A DNA stretch of 64,000 nt from Prototheca cutis (lineage: Eukaryota; Chlorophyta; Trebouxiophyceae; Chlorellales; Chlorellaceae), in NCBI GenBank assembly GCA_002897115.2, contig BCIH01000003.1, positions 330,010 to 394,009 of the forward strand, read 5' to 3'. This document shows, in pieces, positions 23,237 to 34,082 of this stretch. Under the pieces are notes generated by a model, which was not told the origin of the DNA, did not search any database, and was given only the letters and a program-made list of their open reading frames with translations. The stretch's first letter is position 1. The number at the start of each line of letters is the position of its first letter. A program made the position numbers and the translations under genes.

Positions 23237-25721
23237 ATGAGTGCGACTAACGAACACGCCGCGACCGGAGGCGGCGGCGACGGCCCCGAGCGGCCGCCGC
23301 CCACAGGGGTACGAGGTTGCGAGACCCTTCGCTTATTGCGTATCGGATGATCAGGCTCCAGGATCCTAGGGTTATGCGTCCCAGGCCCGTCGGCACCCGG
23401 TGGATGAGAAGATCATCAAGGGCATGGTGTGGTGCCATGTGGAGAAATGTCCAGACATGTCTGGGCAGCATGCCTCTTCAAATTGTTTGCGACATGGTGG
23501 ATTATATCCCCGTGGATACGTTCCACGTTCTGGCAACGGAGTTGGGCGCGGAGGGGGTTCTGACGGAGCTCCCTAAATGCCAGGCAGCGGGTGCAGGAAG
23601 CGACACAAGTCACGGCTGGAACGGGCCCGCAAAAAGACCAAAAGGGCACTGGTGGGACCTGATTCAACAACGGAGGCCCAAACAAACGGTGGCCCGTGCA
23701 CTGCCCAGTGTGGACCTTGAAACTGGCTCCCAGACAAGCTGCCAACAAGCGCTCATTACTTCCCTAGCCCTGACTAGGCACCACTCGATATGGATATGTA
23801 GACATGGTTGGGAGGCTGTCTTGTGGAATCCCCCCTCCTGAAAGTGCTTGTTCAGGAGCTCCAGACTGGGTGTGACCAGTTACCTCCTCTTGGGCACTTC
23901 CGCCGTCGCGGCCAAGGCCTTGCGGCGGCCTGCCGGGAAACCTGAACAATTGCACATATACAGCCCCAAATTATGTAATACATCATATAAGAAGGTCTAT
24001 CATATTTATTTCTGGAGTTCACAAGCACTGCGCGGGCCTGTACGCGCTGTCTAGTGGGCGCGACCTCCACGGCTGCGCCCCTCGCGACCTTCGAAGAGTG
24101 ATTGCCCGCAAGTATGCCCCGTTATGATGGAGGGGTACTGTTCATGCGCTGTTGTAGGGGTGTCGAATAAGCATTTTGTGGGGCGGGGCAAGGGCCTGCG
24201 GCACGGGAGGGCCGGAAGGGCTGAAACGGGAATTCATTGCGAAACTGCCGGCGCCGGGGGGCCTTTTACGGCACCGGGGTCCCTGTAGACCTCGGCCAGG
24301 GCGACAGCGGTCACTATGCAGGCCATGCCGTGTACGATCCCATCCTTGCAATGGATGAAACAACAAGTGGCAGTCAACTCGCACCTCCCGAAGACCCATC
24401 AGAAGCATTTCCGATGAGTGCACCGGCCCAGGAACACAGGCCAATCCTGTCCGTGGATCGGACCAGTTCGGAGACGCCGCAGCGGCATATCCTCATTCCT
24501 GTGGATGACACGGATGTAAGAGAGCGTTGGACCGTGCTTTCACTCCGGCGAGGGCCTTGATCGCTGCCGCATCTGGCACACGGCAGCCGCACGGGATGCA
24601 CGTCACCCATCTCCCCGCGCCCTGCCCCTGCAGGACTCTGAAGTGGCGATCACCTGGGCTGTGAAGAACGTTTATCGCAAGGGAGATGCATTCCATCTGG
24701 TGGGTTGGGTCTGTCACGGCTGACGACGCCGGGGTTGTCTCCGCGGGTAGCCGGTCACCTACTGGTGCCCGATGAGCCCAGGCCCCGCTTGTAGGCCTGG
24801 GAAAAGCCGCCGCCTCGCCACCGTACTGTGCACGAAACGCAGTCTGCAAGCCCTACCTGATGGACATGTTGTTGGTACATTCCCGCCCTGCAGTTGCACG
24901 TTGTCCCCGAGCCGACCATGGTGCACATCTGGGGCGGCGTCTACGTCCCACCCGATGAGTCCGCCGAGCTGCAGGAGGTGTAGTTGGTGATATTCCGTCT
25001 GGATTGTGGGGCAGTTGGGGCATGAACGCAGCTGTTACCAATCCTTGACAACCGGCAGTGCCGAGATTGCTCCACCCACGCCATCATCATCCTGCAGATC
25101 GAGGACACCAAGAGCATGGTCAGCCATCGCTTTGCGCAGCAACTCGTTGAAGCCAAGGTGTGCTGCGTGTGGTTTATTCCTTTTCCTTGTATTTCCAGAG
25201 GTGGATTGGGTGGGAGTGTGCGCGTCGTACATCGACATCTCGTGGCGAATGCCAGCACAATTTGGTTTTTCAATGTCCCCAACCCCATCCCCTCCTGAAA
25301 TCAATCTCTGCTGCAGATTCCGTTCAAGCTGCACGTGATTGTGGGTCCCACCGACACCGACAGCATTGCCAAGGTTGTGAATGCCAAGGCCGCCGACATC
25401 AGTGCCGAGCTGGTCGTCGTGGCCAAGCACTCCAAGGGCCGGCTGAAGGCGCGCTGTTGTGTTTGGGGGGGTTGCCGGGGGGCGCAGGGACGTGTGGATG
25501 GAGCGTTGACCGGTGGCCCATGGGGGGTTTGGTTGCCGACGGGGAAAATGTCTGAACTGAATGCTCTGGGCACACGGCTGCTTCCCAGGCGTCCCAGCGG
25601 CATTCACCCCATCGCCCTCCCGCGCACCACCGTGCAGTCGCTGCTGGTGGGCTCCGTGACCCAGGGCATCGTGCAGCAGTGCCTAACCCCCGTGCTGGTC
25701 GTGCCCCACCCCACCGTTTAG
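23237..25721 (+). CDS. Universal stress protein (UspA-like)
   Basis: Nucleotide-binding UspA-fold protein; the role of plant/algal members is usually stress-linked and not known in detail. Proposed exons: 23237-23308, 24300-24515, 24634-24699, 24894-24977, 25098-25157, 25317-25450 and 25589-25721, all phase-consistent. The fold is read from RHILIPVDDTD + DSEVAITWAVKNVYRKGDAFHL + LHVVPEPTM, then IEDTKSMVSHRFAQQLVEAK, IPFKLHVIVGPTDTDSIAKV, AELVVVAKHSKGRL and LLVGSVTQGIVQQCLTPVLVVP. A ~90-residue Gly/Pro/acid-rich N-terminal extension precedes the domain. Oddities: the first intron as drawn is about 990 nt, far longer than its neighbours; the last intron must start with GC (GC-AG) to keep phase, unless a different join is used. 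The core domain is certain; the first exon is moderately supported. Confidence 0.8.
23309..24299 (+). other. Long first intron of the USP gene, or unrecognised exon(s)
   Basis: About 990 nt between the proposed first and second USP exons. An open frame crosses 23317-23841 (including MPLQIVCDMVDYIPVDTFHV), but I recognise no family and its codon use is not clearly coding. It could be intron, an alternative 5' exon, or a separate small gene. Confidence 0.35.
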
Positions 25722-25963
25722 AAGGAAGCCGAGCGGCCGTTTTCCCCCCACCCAGTCGCGTCCCATTACAGGGAAGAAAGTATTTCCCCGGCCCCCAGCT
25801 CGGAGCCTGGGTGGCGCGTCTGGGATGTTGTTGTCGATCTGCTGCCGAGCATGTCAATGAGGGCAGCAGTTGGTCGTAGAGTCAAGGTGATGAAAAGAAT
25901 GCTGGATGCCAGACGCGTTGCCCAATGCAGTCAGTCGAGCTGCTGCTGCAGGACAGATGAGCG

Positions 25964-26484
25964 TCACTCGGTGTCCTTGCGTTTCTTGCTGCCTTTTTTG
26001 GCTGTGGGCGCCTCCTCATTCGGCTCCTCCATAAGGTTTGCTGCATGGCAGGTTCGCGGGAACAGGAGGTGCACACATGGGCAGTCACTATGTGCCTGTA
26101 ACACGTCTCGCACGAGAAAGAGGAAGGGCGAGAAAATACAGGAGACCTACACAAACCACGCACGTTCATCGCCGGCTGTGGAGATGTTTTGGGACTTCAT
26201 GTAGGAGCCCAGGAACGCCATCAACTCGCTCTTCAGCTCCATCACGCGCCCAGACACGGGACCTGCCGGGCAGAGCGGGGCAAGCAGCGTCTGGAGCGGG
26301 CTGGGTTTGGGCCCCAGCATCCGGTCGANCGAGAGCAAGCCACTGCCATGGATGAGCTGCCGGCGTTCATGCCAGGCCCATCCTATCGCATGCATTCCCA
26401 TCACTCACCATTTGAGGGTGGCAGATTTATTTGTGCCAGTGATTGGCCGTCGCGCGAGAGCTCCGCGACCACCCGGCCAGCCAT
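25964..26484 (-). CDS. Small uncharacterised protein with Lys-rich tail
   Basis: Small gene read from the minus strand. Exon 1 is 26484-26409, starting MAGRVVAELSRDGQSLAQIN. A middle exon ends at 26164 and contains MELKSELMAFLGSYMKSQN, an amphipathic helix. The last exon is 26040-25964 and ends KKGSKKRKDTE-stop, a nuclear-localisation-like basic tail. The last junction is phase-consistent (GDE + PNLMEEPNEEAP). The join between exons 1 and 2 is not resolved, and one N lies in that area. I do not recognise the family; it is roughly 100-120 residues. It is 297 nt divergent from the MORN-motif gene and converges on the USP gene. Confidence 0.5.
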
Positions 26485-26781
26485 GGCGCAGGGCCGCCTC
26501 GACCCGAAGGCTGGCGGTGCTTGGCTCGGCAGGGCAGCGCCGTCCGTGGCACAGAGCCAATTTATGCGTTTCACCCGCCAATCAAACAAAAAACGATTCT
26601 AGCCTAGTTTTTATTGTGTCCCATGTTCAAATGTTCAATGCATCGCGCTGGGGAGAGAGTTTTATTGCTGTTTGGTCTCCCAAAAAACTCAAGATGGGCA
26701 GTGTTAATTCAGAACTCCCCACAGCAACTGATCGACAAACTTTACTTCTCGGGAGCTCGCAGAACCTCTTGCATTGCCACC

Positions 26782-27844
26782 ATGCAATTGCCACGGGATT
26801 TTACGTTGCGACAAGCACAGGAAGCGGCTGTTGAGGCGGGCTACGTGTTTCCTGGCACCACGGCAGCCACCCCTCTCCCCCGCCGAGCCAATCTCGCAGG
26901 TTTGACCGCACCCGATCCGAACAATTCCGATGCCGCTAGAAGCGACGCACTTGTCTTTGTAACGGGTTTATTTGTTGCATTTTGTTTCTTGCGAAGAATG
27001 TCGGACAGAGTGGTGGACGCGGTGGACTGACACGGCTGTGGGTCTTCCAGTTCCCATTTCATTTCCCATTTTTNCCCCCAAACATCCCAGGGTTCTTGGA
27101 GGCCCACGGCGTCAACTCTCTGTCCGCCCTCCGCAAGAAACTTCAGCGTGCAGAGTCACAGGGTGATGCCCATTACAGCACTGGCGTGCTGACACANGAT
27201 GAGAGCTGGACTGATGTCTGCACAGCGGACGGTGTAGGTGGGACCAGCTTGTGCCTGGGTGCTGCACAGCCCGGGCAACCGGCAGGCGAGGGCATCAAAC
27301 TTTCCGTCGAGGTCGGCTAGAATGTTTGGTCTCTTGAAGCGCAGTTGTGGCAGTCGTGGGGACGTGCTTCTGCTGTTGGCCCAGAGAGGGAGCAGGCGCC
27401 GGGGGTTGCAGCGACGCTCGGCGTAAATATCTCGGCCGCATGGGACTCATGTTTGCCCAGCTCAATATGATATTCGCAGGGAGAGGCGGGGTTATCTGCG
27501 TCGGATGCTGGCTGGCAGCTGTACGTTGGCAGTTTCGAGGCAGGCATGAGGGCTGGGTTTGGAGTCATCGTCACCTCTGCGGGGGAGGCGTATGCCGGGT
27601 CATGGCGGGCCGACGCCGTGTGTGGCTGGGGCGTGCACACTTTCTCTCCGCCGGGCCCCAAAGCCCAGGGGGAGGCGGAAACGCAAGGAATGCTGCGCTG
27701 GCGTCAAGAGTACGCTGGCGCTTTCAATGGCAGGCCATCCGGTCTGGGCTGCATGCTCTGGAAGGATGGCACACAGGTAAGGGCTTACTGACTCGGGGTA
27801 CATGGTGGTGGGTGGTGGTGGGTGTTTGTGTGTGTGTGTGTGGT

Positions 27845-27901
<57 letters not shown>

Positions 27902-28276
27902 AATCTTGTTATGAGGAACCGTGCATGTTCCACGATGCACAGCAAGTGAATTTTTCTCACTTGATTTTGTTGGGTTGAAGGCTTGCGCTTGTTTTTTGCG
28001 GATCAAACGTTCAACCAAATGTTGCATCATTGGAAAGCATCCATCCCTGCACACCTGTGGCGCCAGGAATGGGGCAGGTTTGATGGGATTCAGTGCCGGG
28101 AGCCTCTGGAAAAAGGGGTTGCCAAGGAGGACGTGATGCTTGGGCACCAGGCGGCTGAGAAGGCGCAGCTGCTTGCTCGACAGCTGTGGACCAAGGCCCA
28201 GGCCGGACCGCTGTACAAGCTGGAGCAGGTGGCACCGACCTTGAGAGCTGTCATCGACCAGTATCTGCCCACTTGA
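26782..28276 (+). CDS. Uncharacterised protein with MORN-like motifs
   Basis: Probable gene with exon 1 at 26782-~26902 (MQLPRDFTLRQAQEAAVEAG...), joined in phase to ~27089 onward (GFLEAHGVNSLSALRKKLQRAESQ). Next is an exon ending at 27776 with two MORN-like stretches (GEAYAGSWRADAVCGWGVHTF; EYAGAFNGRPSGLGCMLWKDG), and then a last exon ending at 28276 (FADQTFNQMLHHWKASIPAHLW... LRAVIDQYLPT). MORN motifs usually mediate membrane or cytoskeletal contacts. Internal joins, particularly 27170-27533 and the acceptor near 27970, are not resolved. The poly-G intron 27777-~27970 separates the last two exons. No family name is offered. Confidence 0.5.
27822..27899. repeat. (GT)n followed by ~55 Gs
   Basis: GT alternation at about 27822-27842, then an almost unbroken G run to 27899. 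It is the longest homopolymer in the window and lies in the intron before the last exon of the MORN-motif gene. Confidence 0.9.
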
Positions 28277-29116
28277 ACAGAATTGCGTCGAGTTCCATTC
28301 GCCCATTGTTTCAAGGAATCATTTCATCATCATTCTGCGACACGGTCTGGCGATGACAGTGGTATTGGCNAGGGGCATTGTCGGGTTGCAGGTCGGCCAG
28401 AGGCAGGGAGGGCCGCCAGAGCCCCCTGAGATGGTGCCCCAAATTTTTGACGATTCCGGCGCCGAACTGAGGGAACATTGCAGCGACCGGCTTCAATGCA
28501 TCAGTTGCAGGGAGCATCGCGACTTTCGGTATTGTATCAGTGCTATTGCTTCAACAGGGCAAGCATCGGCATCCGTTACCTCCTTGAACAGGCCCCGGTG
28601 CCATCCACTCGACCGAGTGTCGGGCCCTGCTTCTTGGGCAAGCGCCAGCAGGGCGCCTGGACTGTAGGGAGGCGGGCTGGCGCACATGCGCACCGCCATG
28701 CCCGCCGTTCTGCGCGAATTGTGATCGCTAGACCCAGGCGCGTGCGCATGCGTGCGGCATGGCGTGGCGTTTGGGATGGGGAGATGGTTGTACCCTTTCT
28801 CGAGCTGGGTCCTCTTGGGGAGGGGAGGGGGCCTTCCCAGCTGGTGCCAGCCGCACCAGGTGCCGCGGGCCGTGCGTTGCGTCATGGATACCACTAACAG
28901 CATCATAGTCTGNGCATGGTGTGCAATTGCAAAGCCTCAATGCCTGCCTGGCATGGAATAGTACTGGCAACCAAATTATTGCTGGTCAGTTGCACGGCGA
29001 TGCTCGCTGCTGACCACTCATCGCTCCCCTCCCATCTCAACCAAGGCTTTCCGGATACTACGTGCAGGCCTTCCTGCACGCCCGCGCCAACACCAGCGCA
29101 CCCACCACGTGCCACC
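28277..29116. other. Intergenic region upstream of exportin-T
   Basis: 840 nt between the MORN-motif gene's stop and the exportin-T ATG. Open frames exist on both strands, but none resembles a protein or carries plausible splice structure. It presumably holds the 3' UTR and the exportin-T promoter. Confidence 0.5.
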
Positions 29117-32100
29117 ATGGCGGACGAGTTTGAGCAGGCAGTGTTTTACAGCTTTGCGCAGCCCGGAGCGGCGCCGGCCGAGGTGCAGGCTGCGGCGAGG
29201 GCGGCGCTGGAAGCGGCTCGCGTGGGCCCCGGCGCATGGGAGCTGTGCCTGACGCACGTGCACAGCAGCGCCTATCCTGAGGTCCGGTTCTGGTGCCTGC
29301 AGACGCTGCATGCACTGGTGCGGGAACGGTACGAGGAGTTGACGCCCGAGCAGCGCGCGGCGCTGCGAGTCGCGCTGCTGGGCGCCGCACTCCGTGGCGA
29401 AGTCGGTCCTCAACCGTTCCTGCGGAACAAGCTGGCGCAAGTGCTGGCGGCGCTGGCGGGCCGCGAGTTCCCCGGCGCCTGGCCCGGATTTTTCGTGGAC
29501 TTGGCGTCGGGGCTGGGCGTCCCCGGCGGGGCTGGCGCCGCGGCGGNCGACGCGTTTTGCCGCGTGCTGGCGGCCATCGACGAAGACATCATCTCGCTGG
29601 ACGTGCCCCGTTCTGCTGCTGAGGCGCGGGCCGCGGCAGACTTCAAGGACGCCATGCGTGACACAGCGCTTGGCGACCTGGCGTCGGCCTGGACTAGTCT
29701 GCTAGCCGCCGCCCTCGCCGACGGTGGCAGTGGAGCCGGCACTGCTGCGACCACGCTGCGTGCCATCGAGCGATACGTGCACTGGATCGACATCGGCCTG
29801 GTCGTCAACCCGCAGTTCGTGCCGCTGCTGTTCAGGGCGCTGGGAGATGGCGACGCCGGGGTCCGAGCTGCCGCGGCCCGCGTCCTGGCCGCCATCGTAG
29901 CCAAGCGCATGGAGGCGCAGCCCAAGCTTCATCTCATCGGCCAGCTGGGCGTCGTGCCCGAGTGCGCGCGCTGGGCCTCGGGCCTGCCTGGCCGCCGGGC
30001 TGCTGGAAATGGTGAGGGCAACGGCGTTGTTGGCACGTCATCTGGTACCACTGGGGGAATTGCGGCTGCCAATACCAACAACGGTGGCAACAACTCCAAA
30101 GAGGAAGAAGAAGATCTCGCGCCAGAGTACGCGCGGCTGCTGGCATCGCTGGCGGTGGAGATTCTCGAGGCGTTGAAGAAGATTGAGAATGCGGTGCTGT
30201 CCATGGCGGCGGTGGGTCTGGCGGTGGACGAGGAGGCCGGACGCGAAGCTGCCGCCGGGACCGAGGCCGCCGGGGGCATGCTGGACGCCCTGTTCCCAGC
30301 AATTTTGACGACACTAGGGGATGCGGACGAAGAAGTCAGCGGCGCGGTGGTTCCCTTTTTGCTGTCCTATGTCGCCTGGCTCCGTGCCACCCAGCGCCGG
30401 GCGGGGAACGGTGGCGCTGACGCGTCGTCCCAGCCGTCGGGTGTGCGGCACGTGCCGGGTATCCTGGCGGCGCTAGGTTTGGCGGCGCGGTACCCGGCGG
30501 ATTCCGGCGTCGTGGCCGCCGAGCCCACTACAACGGCCGAACGGCGGACCAGCGACGAGGAAGAGGCCGCCATGGCCGACCGGCGCCAGGACCTGTTCAC
30601 GTTGCTGAAAAACTGCTACAAACTCGACCCGGGAAGTGCAGTCGGCTACGTGCGCGGAGCCCTGGCCGCGGCACTAGCATCGCCCGCCGCGCTGTGGCAG
30701 GACGCTGAGCTGGCGCTGGCGCTGCTGTACCAGCTGGGCGAGCCGGGGGCCGAGGAGCCGGCGCTCGCCGCGCTCGCCTGCGATGTCCTCCGCACGGGAC
30801 CCTGGACCTTGGCGTTTGCTGGTGCTGGCGGCAGCGCAAGAGGGGCAGGCCAAGCTGCCGCCGACGGCAGTAGCGTATCGCAGCCGGGCTCTCGGACACC
30901 CTCGCCGCCTCCCATGCCGCCCGGAGCTGCCCGCCCGCCGCCGCACCGGCTGGTGGCGTTGGGGTCGATGGAGTGTGCCGTGAGATTTTCACGTGTGCTG
31001 GGCTCGCCGCCGGCTTGCGATGCCGTGCTGCCGGCGGTGGCCGCGGCGTTCCTGGGCCCGGGGGGCCTGGGATCTCGCGATGGCGCGGTGGCGCGGCGGG
31101 GAGCCTACCTGTTTTGCCGGCTGGCCAAAGCCCTGCGGGGCCAGCTCAAGCCGCACGTGGGCGCGGTGCTTGGTGCGCTGGCACCGCTCCTCGCGCTGAT
31201 CGCGGCGACGCCCGCGGCAGAGNCCCCGGCCACCAAGGCCGCCCCCGGGCGCGCCGAAGGAGGCGTCAGCCTCACCGCCGTCGATGACAGGCTGTACGCA
31301 TTTGAAGCCGCGGGACTTTTGCTGGGCCTGGAAGACCTCCCCGCCACCGAGCAAGCCGCCTGGCTGGCGGCCATCGTCCAGCCCCTCGTCGTCCAGGTTG
31401 GTGGTGGAGAATGGGAAATTATTAGGCTGAGACGTCGTCGTATCACTGGTTGGGGTGGGTTGGCGTTTGTTTTATTGGGAAAGGAATGTGTGTGTTTTTG
31501 CCTGGAGAGACGCGCATGGCATTGCCAGCTGCCTCTTGCTCCCCGGGCGCCACCACCCCCAGCGGCACCAGTACCGGGGGAAATTCGGAGACCACCAGTG
31601 CAGTCCGGGCCCAGTTGCGGGTCGGCCATGTTGGTCAGCTGCAGGTCAACGGTTCGAGCCCGTTTGGGGCCACTCGGTTCTCAGGCCCCATAGCTCAGCT
31701 GGTTAGAGCGGCAGTCTAATACCAAAAACATTTTTTGTTTTTTCCCCCTTTTTTGGCGCCCCAACCAATAGGAATGAGCCNAGGGTGGTTGGTTGCTCAC
31801 CTGCCCTTTTCTCTCGCACAAAACCCTAAAAAACAGGTGGACAAGGCATTGGAGGCCGGGGAGGGTGGCGCGCCCACGCTGACGCCGGCGGGCACACTGG
31901 CCACGCCCGCGCTGCTGGCGCAGCAGGCGCTGGAGGGCGTGACGCGCGTGGCCAAGGGTTTCTCCCCCCGCCTGTGCACCGAGCTGCGCCCCGCGCTGGG
32001 CGCGGAATTCGGGGCCGCGCTGACTTTGGCGGCTCGCGTCCCTGCGCGGCTTCCCCGCCACCGCCCGCTGCGCGCGCGCCTGCTGTCCTTCCTGCACCGC

Positions 32101-33534
32101 ATGGTGGAGACGCTGGGCCCGGGGGCGCTGGGTCCCATGCCCGACGTGCTGCGGGCGCTGGTGCGCGGCGGCGCTGATGCGGGCGAGCTCGCCGACGCGC
32201 TGACCCTGCTGGTGCAGCTGGTGAGCCGGTTCAAGGACGCGATGGCACCACTGGTCGCGGAAGTGTTACCAGTTCTCGTGCCACGTGTGCATGCCGAACT
32301 GGGCCCGGGGTACGATTGGAGCGGCGCGCTGCCGCCTGAATCTCCCGCGGCTGCCGCCGCCGAAACCGCCCGCGAGCGCGACGAGCTCCAGCGCGCTTTC
32401 TTCGCGGGCCTGCAGTGCGTTGCCACCGCGGGACAGGGCGGGCACCTGCTCGCCGTCGACGGCGCAGGGCTTGACGCCACGCTGCGCGCGCTGTGCCAGG
32501 TATTGCTTTTGATTTGAACGGAGTTTTTGATTGAAATTCCCCAGTCGGGCAGATGTGTGATTTTTGGGCAAGGGCAAGCCGATGGACGTATGATAACGGC
32601 AAAAAGAGACTGATCATAAAGCCACGCGCCGCTCATGACCACCTCGACAGGCTGCAGGAATGCATCCGGAAGCGGCGGTGCGCAAGACGGCCATCCAGGT
32701 GTGTAGAGGTGTCGCTGCCTTGGGGAACGCTGCGAGCGATGCATTTCGACGGTTCTTTGTCAGACCGTGTGACCCCGGTAGAACTCTCCCCGGCCGACCG
32801 ACGCATTGCTGCAGACGTTGCACCGACTGCTGGCGGGCTGGCTGGAAGGTGGGGCAGCCCCAAACTCCCCAGCCATCCTGTCGTTTGCAGTTGAAGAGGT
32901 GCTTTGGATTCGTTCGTCTGGGCTGCCTGGAGTGTTTAGGGTTTGTACTGCTGTGATCGGGGGTGGGGCAGGTGGGTCCCCGGCCGCCTCCAACATATAC
33001 ACACAATCGCAAACCCAGGCCCCCCCCCCTAAACAATTCACAGTTTGCGGGGCAGGTGTGCCTGCAGTGCATGCTGACAGGTCCCGGGCGGCTGGACCCC
33101 CGTGACGCATCCTGCCTGGCCCTTCTCAGCGAAGCAGGCGCGGGACTGGCCATGGTTCGCGGTGTGGCTGGGCCCCGGCTGGACGCCCACCTTGCCAGGT
33201 GTGGCGCTGGATGGATGACGGTGGAGATGAAATTTGGGGTGCTTTCTGGGTAGGGCCCTTTGTCTTCAAGGTGTGTACGAGCTGAACAGCAGATTGGGTT
33301 GTGCAATGTGGATTGATGAACTGCAAATCTCGGCCAAGAGGACGGGGCCCCACCACAATGGAAGATTCCCCCGTGCCTTGCAGTGCGGTTTTCCCACAGC
33401 TGGGCTGGCCCGAGGGAGCCGGTCAGCAGCTGCTGGCTCTGGTCTCTGGCGGCAGCACCAAGCACATTCGGGACTTTTTGCGGGAAGCGCTGCAGCAGCC
33501 CTCTCAACCCAACGGCGCCAAACCTGCCCGATAG
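29117..33534 (+). CDS. XPOT: Exportin-T (tRNA nuclear export receptor)
   Basis: Karyopherin-beta family receptor (XPOT/LOS1/PAUSED) that carries mature tRNA out of the nucleus with Ran-GTP. The start 29117 lies in GCCACCATGGCGG, a strong Kozak context. Exons 29117-31396, 31837-32499, 32651-32698, 32815-32848, 33081-33198 and 33384-33534 are all phase-consistent and give 1,097 residues. Family hallmarks: MADEFEQAVFYSFAQPG, FWCLQTLHALVRERYEELTP, LRNKLAQVLAALAGREFPGAW, AAIDEDIISLDV, then HEAT-repeat helices throughout, HPEAAVRKTAIQTLHRLL, and the C-terminal TKHIRDFLREALQQ. Low-complexity Gly/Asn and Glu inserts lie around residues 295-335. The first exon carries 760 codons. Intron 1 (31397-31836) hosts a permuted tRNA gene on the same strand. 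Confidence 0.93.
31637..31721 (+). tRNA. Circularly permuted tRNA-Ile(AAU) gene in exportin-T intron 1
   Basis: The 3' half is 31637-31672, an 11-nt linker is 31673-31683, and the 5' half is 31684-31721. Reassembled as 5' half + 3' half, every canonical position is filled. Acceptor stem GGCCCCA / TGGGGCC (7 pairs) with discriminator A73. D stem GCTC / GAGC with an AGCTGGTTA loop. Anticodon stem GCAGT / GCTGC (four pairs plus one U-G) with loop CTAATA|A, anticodon AAT at 31718-31720. Variable AGGTC. T stem AACGG / CCGTT with loop TTCGAGC. The break falls between positions 37 and 38, the usual tRNA intron site. A box (TAGCTCAGCTGG) and B box (GGTTCGAGCCC) match consensus but are in reversed order. 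Flanking TTGG (31631-31634) can pair with CCAA (31722-31725), and ATG (31628-31630) with CAT (31729-31731), as a bulge-helix-bulge-like stem would. Identity agrees with eukaryotic tRNA-Ile(AAU). CCA is not encoded. Confidence 0.93.
31731..31754 (+). terminator. RNA polymerase III T-run terminator after the permuted tRNA
   Basis: T6 starting 9 nt after the end of the 5' half, followed by two further T6 runs (31738-31743 and 31749-31754). This is a standard Pol III stop and supports independent transcription of the intronic tRNA gene. Confidence 0.8.
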
Positions 33535-34082
33535 CACCGGGCAGGAGGAACACTGCAATTGTCTGAGCACTGCCTTGCTGTCGTCGTGCCATTGGAGCAT
33601 CCTCTGCTTTCGTCCTTGCAACAGCTGCAAAGAAGGATTTCTGTCAGAAGGAACAGGGGAGTTTCAGTGGTGTCACGCAAGCGTGCCTCCATCTCCCTCC
33701 AAGCATGCACGACTCCATCGCTGTGCCTTTGCATTTCCCAAGGTGACTTACAAAGGCAAGGGCATTTCGAGCGCAAGGAGCGCCGCGTGTTACGCGCTTT
33801 GTAAATCCAGTATTCATTCGTGTTGCATGGTGCCTGGCAGTCAAGGTGGGGAGGAGGGTCCTCGGCAGGGCGCGGACCCCCAGGACTTGGCAGCGCAGGA
33901 GCATGCCGAAGAGACAAACCGCAGCATTGGCGGCCTTTCAAAATCTTTGCAACCAGCCCTCGTGTGTCACTCAAAATGTCGGGAGAAAACCTTGCTCTTG
34001 GTGGTGAGGGCCAGCACGGGGTGCCGGCCGACTGGCAAGCGACCATCAAGGGTCCAGCGCCGGTCACTCTGCCATCAGCCAC
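33535..34082. other. Convergent intergenic region, exportin-T / PanK
   Basis: 548 nt between two stop codons. A chlorophyte-type TGTAA motif on the plus strand lies at about 33800 and may serve exportin-T polyadenylation. No gene was recognised. Confidence 0.5.

Noticed and set aside
28478..28897. 139-codon plus-strand ORF upstream of exportin-T
   Set aside because: No family resemblance, no supporting splice structure and competing open frames on both strands; treated as intergenic.
31450..31719. Short plus-strand ORFs ending in a peptide like IAQLVRAAV
   Set aside because: This is the well-known artefact of translating a tRNA gene; the frames cross the permuted tRNA halves and lie in an exportin-T intron.
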